Shown here in pieces: positions 37,992 through 45,973 of a stretch of DNA of 64,000 bases (positions within the stretch are counted from its first letter, which is position 1; every line of letters begins with the position of its first letter). The stretch is taken from contig JAFWHX010000001.1 in the NCBI GenBank assembly GCA_017533915.1, positions 62,001 through 126,000 of the forward strand, given 5' to 3'. Under the pieces are notes generated by a model. It searched no databases. It was given only the letters and a program-made list of their open reading frames with translations, and had not been told where the DNA came from. This DNA comes from Eubacterium sp. GTDB lineage: Bacteria; Bacillota; Clostridia; Peptostreptococcales; Anaerovoracaceae. The position numbers were made by a program, and so were the translations under genes.

Positions 37992-39068
37992 ATGAAGAAG
38001 ATGATAAGGGGACCGATCGCGGTCTTTGGTTATGTGTGCGTCGTCTTGATTTTGATGTGCGCACTTTTTGTTTGTGAGACGTACGCCGCGGACACCGTGT
38101 CCGGCACGACGACCAAAAAAGAGCAGACGATCAAAGTCAAGCTCGACAAAGGCGCAGCGGTCATCACCGTGAGCGACCCGGACAGCTGGGTCTTTGCGCA
38201 GATCCAGTCTAAGGGGAGCGACACGATTGGTGAAGCAGTCGGCGGAGAGAAGATGCTTACGCTGATAGGCCAGGAGAAGACTTTCACTGTTCCGGTCAAA
38301 AAAGCAGGGACATATTATCTGTATCTCCACGGTACGAACGAAGGTGCGAAATACAGCGTCAAAACGATTCCTGCGGGCGGAACGCTCAAGAGCGGCAAAG
38401 CGACTCTCGGCACGAGCTACGCAGATAATGAATCCGTGAGCTGGTATACGATAAAGATCAAAAAGACCGGACAGCTCAGGGTGACTGTAAACGATTCCAG
38501 TTACCGCTACCCGGGCTACAGCAAAGTGCGCCTCAAGAAAGACGGAGCTCTGATATCTGAAGAAGAGCATCTGATAAAAGGTCTTAAGTTCAGCACAGTG
38601 TATGGAGTATCGGCAGGGACATACAAGATCGGCGTGAGGAGTTCTTCGGAGCTTTATAAGATCACAGCCGGATTTACTGAGATGAGTCCTGCGGCATATG
38701 GATCCTCAAAGAAGAAAGCGGCAGAGATCAAAAAGAAGACCCGAGCCTACGGTGTGATAGAACCGGGCAGCACTGAGACCAGATGGTACAGGATCGACCT
38801 TCCGGCGAAAACAGATAAAGTCACTAAGAGGACGATCCAGATCAAAGCAGACAACAGCAACGTCAACGTGACAGGCGGGATCAATTTCAGGTTCCAATAC
38901 AAGAGTACTTCATCTGAGGGGCTCGTCACGACGAAGAAGGGCTGGCTCATGAACAATTATACAGAGGATATAGAGTTCAAGCTCTTCAAGAAAGATGTCC
39001 GCACTGTATATATCGGTGTTGAATCTGCAGAAAGCGCAAGCGGCACTTACGAGATATACTGGAAATAA
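37992..39068 (+). CDS. secreted beta-rich protein, unknown function
   Basis: A 358-residue protein with a Sec signal peptide (about 1-32, cut likely after TYA-A). The mature part shows three successive beta-rich units: FTVPVKKAGTYYLYLHG, KIKKTGQLRVTVND, and a C-terminal unit with VYIGVESAESASGTYEIYW. This pattern resembles prepeptidase-C-terminal (PPC)-like domains of secreted Firmicutes proteins. No catalytic motif or cell-wall anchor is visible. Its own promoter precedes it. Function unknown; probably extracellular binding or structural. Confidence 0.65.
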   Translation: MKKMIRGPIAVFGYVCVVLILMCALFVCETYAADTVSGTTTKKEQTIKVKLDKGAAVITVSDPDSWVFAQIQSKGSDTIGEAVGGEKMLTLIGQEKTFTVPVKKAGTYYLYLHGTNEGAKYSVKTIPAGGTLKSGKATLGTSYADNESVSWYTIKIKKTGQLRVTVNDSSYRYPGYSKVRLKKDGALISEEEHLIKGLKFSTVYGVSAGTYKIGVRSSSELYKITAGFTEMSPAAYGSSKKKAAEIKKKTRAYGVIEPGSTETRWYRIDLPAKTDKVTKRTIQIKADNSNVNVTGGINFRFQYKSTSSEGLVTTKKGWLMNNYTEDIEFKLFKKDVRTVYIGVESAESASGTYEIYWK

Positions 39069-39140
39069 AGCAGAAAGGACAGAAGCTGATGTGGCAGAAA
39101 AGCCACATGACCGGAATAGCATCGGCAGCAGAGGAAAGGC

Positions 39141-40547
39141 ATGGCAAAGAAAAACAAGAAAGGCCAGTGGGGGAGCTCATTCGGGTTCCTCATGGCAACA
39201 GTAGGAGCAGCAGTAGGTTTAGGCAATCTCTGGGGATTTCCATATAAGATGGGAAAAGGAGGAGGATTTATCTTCCTCCTTGTTTATCTTGTGCTCGTAT
39301 TCCTGGTAGGTATCGTAATGACGCTGCAGGAGCTCGCCATAGGACGCAAATCAGGCAAGGGCGTGCTTTATGCATATAAGTCTGTGGATAAAAGAGCATC
39401 TGCGATAGGCCTCTTCGGATGGCTGTCCCCGCTTTTCATAATCGGATTCTATTCGATGCTCGGGGGATATACTATCAAATACCTGGCGGCGAATCTGGGT
39501 GATCTGCTCAATACCTCATGGGGAATAAACGGGATGGACAGCGGAGAATACTTCACTGCTTTCTATACGAACTCATATGAGAGTGCTGTATACACAGTAG
39601 TGTTTATTCTGCTCATCGTATTCATCATCGCGATGGGTATACGCAACGGAATAGAAAAGTTCTCGTCCGTAGCTACACCTGCGCTTTTCATCATGCTCAT
39701 AATCGTTATCGCAAGAGCTGTCACGCTCCCGGGGGCAATGGACGGCGTCAGATTCATGCTCGTCCCGGACTGGTCATTGTTTACTCCTAAGGGAATAATC
39801 AACGTGATCGCGTCTGCGGGAGGCCAGATGTTCTTCTCGCTGTCTCTGGGAATGGGCATTACTGTTACCTACGGATCCTATGTCAGCAAGGACGACGACC
39901 TTCAGGAAAGCGCAGTCCTGATTCCTATAGCTGATACAATCGCGGCGGTCCTTGCTGGGTTTGCAACGATTCCGGCTGTTTTTGCTGCAGGACTTGATCC
40001 GGGACAGGGACCGGGTATGCTCTTCGTAACGCTTCAGACCGTATTCGCGAGCATGGGCGCGGCAGGACCGGTATTCGGTCTTCTGTTCTATTTCCTCGTG
40101 TTTATCGCAGCCATCACATCGGCGGTCTCGGTAATGGAGACCATAGTATCAACTACGATGGATATAACTGAACATCACCTGAAACATACCAGCAGGCTGG
40201 GGGTAACGATCGGATGCGGGCTGTTTGCGCTCATAGAGGGAGTGTTCGTATCGATGGACGGACTTGGCAGCCATGGATTCCCGCAGATCTTCAATCAGTC
40301 CACATGGCTGGACACATTCGACCTGCTTTCAGAAGGAACGCTTATGCCGATAGGAGCTCTGCTTGCCTCGATACTGTTCGGATGGGTATATCCGGGATAT
40401 CTTGACGATGAGATATCTCTCGGAAGCCGCGGCGGCCGCGTGCTGAGATACTTCAATTTCTGTATCAAATGGATAGTCCCGCCGATAATGCTCATGGTCC
40501 TGCTTGGACAGATAAGCGCGTTCTTCGGACTTAAGTGGTTCGGATAG
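39141..40547 (+). CDS. sodium-dependent transporter, NSS/SNF family
   Basis: A 468-residue LeuT-fold symporter of amino acids or related compounds. TM1 carries the family's GAAVGLGNLWGFPY, the unwound sodium/substrate segment. Eleven to twelve membrane helices are visible, with GGQMFFSLSLGMG as TM6 and ITSAVSVMETIVS as TM8. Bacterial members usually take tyrosine, tryptophan or similar amino acids, but the substrate cannot be read here. The ribosome site is AGAGGAAAGG. A small hairpin (ATGTGGC/GCCACAT, 39089-39108) lies in the preceding gap, and a terminator follows at 40604. Confidence 0.9.
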   Translation: MAKKNKKGQWGSSFGFLMATVGAAVGLGNLWGFPYKMGKGGGFIFLLVYLVLVFLVGIVMTLQELAIGRKSGKGVLYAYKSVDKRASAIGLFGWLSPLFIIGFYSMLGGYTIKYLAANLGDLLNTSWGINGMDSGEYFTAFYTNSYESAVYTVVFILLIVFIIAMGIRNGIEKFSSVATPALFIMLIIVIARAVTLPGAMDGVRFMLVPDWSLFTPKGIINVIASAGGQMFFSLSLGMGITVTYGSYVSKDDDLQESAVLIPIADTIAAVLAGFATIPAVFAAGLDPGQGPGMLFVTLQTVFASMGAAGPVFGLLFYFLVFIAAITSAVSVMETIVSTTMDITEHHLKHTSRLGVTIGCGLFALIEGVFVSMDGLGSHGFPQIFNQSTWLDTFDLLSEGTLMPIGALLASILFGWVYPGYLDDEISLGSRGGRVLRYFNFCIKWIVPPIMLMVLLGQISAFFGLKWFG

Positions 40548-40603
40548 GGATAAGGCAGATCAGAACAGACTGCGGTAAAATGAGAAGATAAAGATAGAAA
40601 AAG

Positions 40604-40641
40604 GCATGCCTGCCGGATGGTTCCGGTCAGGCATGCTTTTT
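40604..40641. terminator. bidirectional terminator shared with the PAP2 gene end
   Basis: Arms GCATGCCTGCCGG and CCGGTCAGGCATGC (one bulge) with a 6-nt loop, then TTTTT on the plus strand. T residues also follow on the minus strand. The stop codon of the minus-strand PAP2 gene lies within the right arm. Confidence 0.85.
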
Positions 40642-41316
40642 GTTCTTACTCATCTCAAGAAGGATCTCGTCCAATAAAACAGTGTTCACCATCAGGAGGG
40701 CGAACCCTGCGGCAAGACCTGCGATGACATCTGTCGGATGATGTACTCCGCAGTATACCCGGGAGAACGCGATGAGTGGAATAAGCACACATAAGGCCGC
40801 GGTCACGATATTGCGCAGGGTCTTATCTTCGCAGTTTCTCCACAACAGATATATCATCATTCCATAGCAGAACATCCCGTTAAGTGAATGACCGCTTGGA
40901 AAAGAAAAGCCGCTCTCAGTCACGAGCCAGAAGATCTCATCCGGCCGTGGCCTCTGCACTACTACTTTCAGGATCTTATATATAAGAAGAGTCAGCAGGC
41001 ACGCGAGTACCGCAAGCGGGTAGTCAGGCTTATGCCATTTTACAACGTCGATTATAAGAAGGATCACCCCGATGCCTACCAGTGTTCGCCAGTTTGCCAT
41101 ATGCGTGATCGGGATCAGTATAGCGTTCAACACAGGCGTGCGAAGAGCCCTCACCGCTTCGCCGGCAGACAGGTCAAAGTCCAGGGTGATCTCAGCAGTA
41201 ATCAGATAATGTATCAGAAAGAATACGCACAGTGATGCAGCGCCTAAGATCAGACGGATTGCATATGTATTTCTGTGGTCGTTTTGACTTTCCTGTATCA
41301 GATTGCTGTTTTCCAT
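40627..41316 (-). CDS. PAP2-family membrane phosphatase
   Basis: A 229-residue membrane protein with about six helices and the full PAP2 active site: KVVVQRPRP (KX6RP), PSGHS and SRVYCGVHHPTDV (SRX5HX3D). Members dephosphorylate lipid phosphates such as undecaprenyl pyrophosphate, phosphatidate or phosphatidylglycerol phosphate. The gene is monocistronic, so the substrate is open. Its 3' end is embedded in the terminator hairpin. Confidence 0.88.
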   Translation of the reverse strand: MENSNLIQESQNDHRNTYAIRLILGAASLCVFFLIHYLITAEITLDFDLSAGEAVRALRTPVLNAILIPITHMANWRTLVGIGVILLIIDVVKWHKPDYPLAVLACLLTLLIYKILKVVVQRPRPDEIFWLVTESGFSFPSGHSLNGMFCYGMMIYLLWRNCEDKTLRNIVTAALCVLIPLIAFSRVYCGVHHPTDVIAGLAAGFALLMVNTVLLDEILLEMSKNKKHA

Positions 41317-41438
41317 AAGCTGTACTCTCTTTTTTCTTTCTTGTTACTGCTTTATTATAACACCTGTCAGTGTGATATAATATGAATCACCAGAAGAAAT
41401 CATTATTGAAGCTGTTTTCAGATGAGAGGAAAGCGGTC

Positions 41439-42308
41439 ATGCGCGTAATAAGATTATTAACAGCAGCAGGGATCATTTTGATAATTATCATGCTGCTCAT
41501 ATCCTGCGGAGCGGAAGGACCGGCACAGGAAACAGATGATACAGGAAAGCAGCAGAGTCAGGCAATAGACGATCAGAATGAAGAGGAGCCAGAAGAAGAT
41601 ATAGAACCTGAAAGTGATGCGGATAAAGAGGAGACAACAGAAATGAACACAGATAATATCAAGATCAACACACAGAGCAGTATAAAAATAGAAGGATCAA
41701 AAACGATCTACATAGACCCGTATAAAAGGACAAAAGCGGCACATGACGCAGATATAATATTCATCACACACGCGCATTACGATCATTACGATGAGCCGTC
41801 ACTCAGAAATGTGGCAAAAGAGGATTCTGTAATCGTATGCCCCGAGAGCATACTCGCAGATGTTACTGCGATGAATGTCCGCGGACTTAACGGGGATATG
41901 GATGAGGGGATCATCAGCATGAATGCGGGAGATACGGCAGAAGCAGCACCGGGCATAACGGTTGAAGCCGTGCCGGCATATAATATCAACAAGAATTTCC
42001 ATCCGAAGGCAAACGGGTGGCTGGGATATATAATAACGATGGACGGCGTGAGATATTATGCGGCAGGCGATACAGATGCCCTTCCTGAACTTGAAGACGT
42101 GGAGTGCGATATCGCATTCGTTCCGGTAGGCGGCACCTATACTGCTACAGCTGCGGAATCAGCCAGGCTCGTTAACAGGATCAGGCCGGAGATCGCTATC
42201 CCTATTCATTACGGGACGATCGTAGGCCGTGCGGCAGATGCCGATAAGTTCGGAGACGCGCTGGATGACGGCATCAGGATGGTGAAGAAAGTGGAGGACG
42301 CCAGATAG
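41439..42308 (+). CDS. lipoprotein with UlaG-like metallo-beta-lactamase domain
   Basis: A 289-residue protein. I start it at ATG 41439 (site AGAGGAAAG), which gives a proper signal peptide with lipobox LISC. An earlier in-frame ATG at 41382 overlaps a TATAAT promoter element and is unlikely. A Glu/Asp-rich linker follows. The hydrolase domain has the metal motif THAHYDHYD, then AAGDTD and the late His in IPIHYGT. UlaG-like enzymes hydrolyse lactones or phosphoesters, here outside the cell. The substrate is unknown. Sortase B follows 73 bases on. Confidence 0.78.
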   Translation: MRVIRLLTAAGIILIIIMLLISCGAEGPAQETDDTGKQQSQAIDDQNEEEPEEDIEPESDADKEETTEMNTDNIKINTQSSIKIEGSKTIYIDPYKRTKAAHDADIIFITHAHYDHYDEPSLRNVAKEDSVIVCPESILADVTAMNVRGLNGDMDEGIISMNAGDTAEAAPGITVEAVPAYNINKNFHPKANGWLGYIITMDGVRYYAAGDTDALPELEDVECDIAFVPVGGTYTATAAESARLVNRIRPEIAIPIHYGTIVGRAADADKFGDALDDGIRMVKKVEDAR

Positions 42309-42381
42309 ACTGCTGTATAAACGCCGATGCGGGAAACTCAGAAACGGACCATTCGATAGATAAAAGGGGAAGAGAGAAGAA

Positions 42382-43128
42382 ATGTCAGGAGCAAAAAAAA
42401 GAAAAGGATCGGAGATCCTGTTCTGGATAGCGATCATCCTGCTGCTCTGTGTAATGGGATTCAGCCTGTATAAGATCTGGACGATAGCAGGTAGCTATAT
42501 GCAGGGAAGACACACATATACATCGATCGCAGAAGAAGCTGGTACAGAAAAGGACGCGAAAGCCGAAAAAGATGATGTTGAGGTCAACTTCAACAGAATT
42601 CAGAAGAAGTATCCGGATGTAAAGGCATGGCTCTATTCCAGGGGAACGATAATTAATTATCCTGTAGCGCAGGGAAAAGGCGATGACTGGTACCTTCATC
42701 ATACATTAGACGGCAAATGGAACGGTGCGGGAACGCTGTTCATAGATCAGAATAATGACAGGCCATTTGAGGATTTCCTGACGATCATCTACGGACATCA
42801 CATGCGTGACGGTTCGATGTTCGGATCGCTGGTGAAATACAGGGATGAAGAATACTATAAAGAACATAAAAAGCTCCGGCTTTATACACCGGAGCATAAA
42901 TATGATCTCATCGTTATCGGAGTCTGCACGATACCAGCGCTCAGCGACATGTACAGATATGATTTTGACGATGACGCCGCGAAGGAAGCATATATCAGCC
43001 TGATAGAGCAGATCAGCGAGACAGCGTGTGATGATCATGCGACAGCAGCTGACCGGATCGTAATGCTCAGCACGTGCACCTATGAGTTCGACGACGCCAG
43101 GCTGGTCGTGTTCGGCAAACTTGCCTAG
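42382..43128 (+). CDS. srtB: class B sortase
   Basis: A 248-residue transpeptidase with an N-terminal membrane anchor (about 12-35) and the sortase B fold. Catalytic residues: His139 (IIYGHHM), Cys232 in LSTCTYEF and Arg240 (FDDARLVV). It attaches surface proteins bearing an NPQTN-like motif to peptidoglycan. No protein in the window has a clear sorting signal, so the substrates are elsewhere. The stop codon shares bases with that of the convergent PRTase gene. Confidence 0.9.
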   Translation: MSGAKKRKGSEILFWIAIILLLCVMGFSLYKIWTIAGSYMQGRHTYTSIAEEAGTEKDAKAEKDDVEVNFNRIQKKYPDVKAWLYSRGTIINYPVAQGKGDDWYLHHTLDGKWNGAGTLFIDQNNDRPFEDFLTIIYGHHMRDGSMFGSLVKYRDEEYYKEHKKLRLYTPEHKYDLIVIGVCTIPALSDMYRYDFDDDAAKEAYISLIEQISETACDDHATAADRIVMLSTCTYEFDDARLVVFGKLA

Positions 43129-43679
43129 TCTTCTATTACCGAGCCGTCCGGATGGAACAGCGGGAGCTTCTCGAGGAATATGATATCGTCGCGGTCAGCA
43201 GAATCGCCTTCTGCAAGCACTGCCATCCTGCCTACGATGTCACAGCCGATCTGATCAAGCAAAAGCTCCATGGACTTCAGGGACTCTCCCGTGCTGATCA
43301 CGTCGTCGACTACGAGCACGCGGCGGCCTTTCAGCTTTTCTGCGTCGGCAGTGTCGAGCGTCAGCTTCTGAAGGTGGTCCGTGGTGATAGAATCGACATC
43401 TGTCTCTATTACATCCTTCATATACAGCTTCTTGCCTTTGCGGAGCACGATATAGCCTTTTCCCGACTGGCGTGCCATCTCATATGCAATCGGAATGCCT
43501 TTCGATTCCGCAGTTACGATTATGTCAAAATCCGGAGCTTTCGCAAGGAGTTCCTTTGCCGCGGCTTCTGTGATCTCCACGTCGTTGAACATTATAAAAC
43601 CGGCGATGTAGAGGCTGTCGTTCAGCGGGCAGAGAGTAAGCTGTCTCTTTAGACCCGCGATCTCCATTTCATAATACAT
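43125..43679 (-). CDS. phosphoribosyltransferase, adenine/xanthine PRTase-like
   Basis: A 184-residue type I PRTase. The PRPP-binding loop is VLVVDDVISTGESL, and the flexible/dimer region contains TAESKGIPIAYEMARQSGKGYIVLRKG, as in apt/xpt-like enzymes. It probably salvages a purine, but the base is not clear. ATG 43679 is chosen; GTG 43688 just upstream is equally possible given the AGGAAAGGA site. Its own promoter lies at 43752-43780. Confidence 0.8.
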   Translation of the reverse strand: MYYEMEIAGLKRQLTLCPLNDSLYIAGFIMFNDVEITEAAAKELLAKAPDFDIIVTAESKGIPIAYEMARQSGKGYIVLRKGKKLYMKDVIETDVDSITTDHLQKLTLDTADAEKLKGRRVLVVDDVISTGESLKSMELLLDQIGCDIVGRMAVLAEGDSADRDDIIFLEKLPLFHPDGSVIED

Positions 43680-43751
43680 GTTATCCACAGTCCTTTCCTA
43701 AAAAGAATAATCTGTCTTTTACCATTGCGCCCTGGCGCCTGGACTATCTAA

Positions 43752-43780
43752 ATTATACTCCGCCGCGGATACCGTTTCAA
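43752..43780 (-). promoter_or_regulatory. sigma-A promoter of the PRTase gene
   Basis: Minus-strand TTGAAA (43780-43775), a 17-base spacer and perfect TATAAT (43757-43752), about 72 bases before the start codon. Confidence 0.75.
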
Positions 43781-43814
43781 GAAAGTGTATCAACAGCCGG
43801 CAGAGGCTTTGGTA

Positions 43815-44363
43815 TTACTGGTCAGGAAGCTGTTTCATGGCTTCAAGCGTTTCGTTCAGGAGGTCGTCAAGCTCCCAACCGAGCATATCGGCACCTTGCC
43901 GGATCACGTCGCGCGAACAGCCGGCCGCGAATTTCTTGTCCTTGAATTTTTTCTTGAGCGATTTCAGCTCCATGTCCTTGCAGGATTTTGACGGCCGCAT
44001 GAGTGCCGCGGCGCCGACTATTCCGGTGAGCTCATCGACCGCGAACAAAACCTTCTCCATCTGATGTTCCGGCTCAACGTTGCTGCAAAGGCCGTAGCCG
44101 TGAGAGCATACAGCGTGTATCAGACGTTCGTCACATCCGGCTTCCCGGAGCAGCTCCGGAGCCTTCTGGCAGTGCTCTTCAGGCCAGAGCTCAAAGTCGA
44201 TGTCGTGCAGTATTCCGCAGCACTCCCAGAACTCTGCCTCGTCTTCGTACCCAAGCTTTTCGGCAAGGACTCTCATCACCCCTCCGACAGTCTCGCCATG
44301 GTGGATGTGGAAGGCGTCTTTGTTGTATTTTTTCAATAATTCCAGCGCTTCATCTCTTGTCAT
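43815..44363 (-). CDS. HD-domain hydrolase
   Basis: A 182-residue protein with an HD-type metal site: HHGETVGGV near residue 20, then CCGILHDIDFELWPEEHC (His-Asp pair) and later HAVCSHGYG. HD proteins are metal-dependent phosphohydrolases, often of nucleotides. Eight or so cysteines are scattered through the sequence. It lies 25 bases after the DMT transporter on the same strand, with a strong AGGAGGT site, so the two are likely co-transcribed. The substrate is unknown. Confidence 0.8.
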   Translation of the reverse strand: MTRDEALELLKKYNKDAFHIHHGETVGGVMRVLAEKLGYEDEAEFWECCGILHDIDFELWPEEHCQKAPELLREAGCDERLIHAVCSHGYGLCSNVEPEHQMEKVLFAVDELTGIVGAAALMRPSKSCKDMELKSLKKKFKDKKFAAGCSRDVIRQGADMLGWELDDLLNETLEAMKQLPDQ

Positions 44364-44388
44364 TTTTCAGACCTCCTGTGTTTGATTT

Positions 44389-45387
44389 CTATTTCAGAGG
44401 ATCGGCAGAACCTGCCGGATCCTTCTTTTTACGGTCCGGAAGCTGTGTCATCACCACTGCGGTGAAAATGAGCGCGGCTCCAATATATTCATTCAAGGTC
44501 ATGCGCTCACCCAGAACGATCATGCCGGTCAGAAGTGAGAATACTGATTCCAGACACATCATAAGAGCAGCTTGTGTCGGCTCTGCATATTTCTGTCCGA
44601 CCGCCTGAAGCGTATACGCGACACCGCTCGACAGGATGCTGGCGTAGAGCAGCGAAGGCAGCACATCTATTATATCAGGAATATTCGGTGATTCGAATAT
44701 GAACATGAACGGTATGCTTATGATCCCGATCGTAAGGAATTCTATACACGCAAGCTTCACAGGATCGACTTTCGGGGAGAAATGGTCTATCAGCAGAATC
44801 TGTACCGCGAAACCGAAAGCACAGCCGATAACGAAGCGGTCCCCGTAGGATATTAAAAAGCTTTCACCGAACATCGACAGCAGATACAGGCCGATCATCC
44901 CGATGACAACAGCAATCCACGTGCGGAGATGGACTTTCTTGCCGAGGAATAACGATAATACTGGAACGATGACCGCATACGTCGCGGTGATGAATCCGGT
45001 CTTTCCGATGCTTGTATACAGCACACCGTACTGCTGAAGCGACGAGGCTATGAAGAGGACCGACCCGCAGATCAAGCCTCCTGTTAATACAGTCCTGTTC
45101 CAGCCAAGATCCGAGCCGCTGTCTGTTTTCGGCTCGCCGCCTGTTACGGATATATCATTACGATCCTCATTGTCCCGATCTTTTGCTGAGGCTTTTCCGG
45201 CAGATCTCCTGCGCAGCCTGTCCAGTACATAAATAACAGGCAGCAGGAATAAGCCGCCTATCAGGAATCTGATCCCGTTGAATGTGAATGCTCCTATCTG
45301 GCCGCCGTCTTTCTGAGCGAGGAATGCAGTCCCCCAGATGAACGTTGCCAGCAGGATCATAAGATTGCATTTCAATTGTCTGCTCAT
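44389..45387 (-). CDS. EamA/DMT-family transporter
   Basis: A 332-residue protein with ten predicted membrane helices in two EamA repeats (first around LLATFIWGTAFLAQKDGG, second around GVAYTLQAVGQKYAEPTQAALMM). A charged cytoplasmic insert of ~45 residues lies after helix 2. DMT proteins export metabolites or amino acids. I start it at ATG 45387. A promoter with TATAAT lies only seven bases before this ATG, so the mRNA may be leaderless; no ribosome site is seen. Confidence 0.85.
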   Translation of the reverse strand: MSRQLKCNLMILLATFIWGTAFLAQKDGGQIGAFTFNGIRFLIGGLFLLPVIYVLDRLRRRSAGKASAKDRDNEDRNDISVTGGEPKTDSGSDLGWNRTVLTGGLICGSVLFIASSLQQYGVLYTSIGKTGFITATYAVIVPVLSLFLGKKVHLRTWIAVVIGMIGLYLLSMFGESFLISYGDRFVIGCAFGFAVQILLIDHFSPKVDPVKLACIEFLTIGIISIPFMFIFESPNIPDIIDVLPSLLYASILSSGVAYTLQAVGQKYAEPTQAALMMCLESVFSLLTGMIVLGERMTLNEYIGAALIFTAVVMTQLPDRKKKDPAGSADPLK

Positions 45388-45394
45388 GGTTAGA

Positions 45395-45423
45395 ATTATA
45401 TAGTAAAAGCGGAGGTCTTGCAA
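45395..45423 (-). promoter_or_regulatory. promoter of the DMT transporter, implies leaderless mRNA
   Basis: Minus-strand TTGCAA (45423-45418), a 17-base spacer, TATAAT (45400-45395), then seven bases to the ATG at 45387. Confidence 0.65.
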
Positions 45424-45597
45424 TATATAGCGTTTATATGAGGTAAATGCACCATTATATGGTGGTTTTATATGCTTTCAGAAGGCGGATCGCCTGTATG
45501 TGCTGTTAAATACGCATGTATATAGGAAATATAAGCAGCCGGCTGTATTTTTGCGGTATAAAGTGATACAATATAAATACAATTAAATAACAAAACC

Positions 45598-45778
45598 AAA
45601 CCGGTGTAAGTAAAAGGGAACCAGGTCAGAATCCTGGACGATCCGGTCACTGTAATAGTGAGTTCTTGCGCTGAATGCCATTGGGGCAAAGGAGCCTGTA
45701 TCCTTAAGATATGCAGGTAAGCCGCTTCCGAGAAGGCGCGCAGGAACGATGAGCTTAAGTCAGGAAACCTGCCGGTTT
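45598..45778 (+). promoter_or_regulatory. cobalamin (AdoCbl) riboswitch 1
   Basis: A full B12-riboswitch aptamer. The closing stem P1 is AAACCGG (45598-45604) with CCGGTTT (45772-45778). Conserved core blocks are visible: AAAAGGGAA, GGTCACTG, GCCATTGGGGCAAAGG and the B12 box TAAGTCAGGAAACCTGCC (45756-45773). It sits ahead of the corrin/heme locus with a terminator 100 bases downstream, so cobalamin should switch expression off. The surrounding 550-base gap holds no gene. Confidence 0.93.
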
Positions 45779-45875
45779 GAGATCGATGACAAGAACTTCC
45801 GAAGAAGGTCTCTATCACAAAGAGTCTGCCGCTGCTGCAGGGCGGCAGGATGAGATGGGTAGATCATGATTAATG

Positions 45876-45914
45876 GACCTTTTCCGCGAAGAGACTGGAA
45901 AAGGTCTTTTGTTT
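45876..45914 (+). terminator. regulatory terminator of riboswitch 1
   Basis: A perfect 10-bp stem GACCTTTTCC / GGAAAAGGTC with an 11-nt loop, then TTTTGTTTT, about 60 bases before the first gene. A second GC hairpin (CTGCCGC / GCGGCAG, 45826-45847) lies between aptamer and terminator. Confidence 0.88.
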
Positions 45915-45973
45915 TGTCCGGCAGGACTCACCGGAGATGAGTCAGATCGTTATTTTTTGTAGGAGGAACAAAA

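Noticed and set aside
39089-39108. ATGTGGC/GCCACAT hairpin before the NSS transporter
   Set aside because: Short, no U-tract, and no link to a known regulatory element. It is mentioned with the gene only.
45623-45650. tRNA-like T-arm pattern in the 45.6 kb and 59.2 kb leaders
   Set aside because: The GCGAATCCGG-type segments belong to the cobalamin riboswitch aptamers; no acceptor stem or anticodon arm fits.
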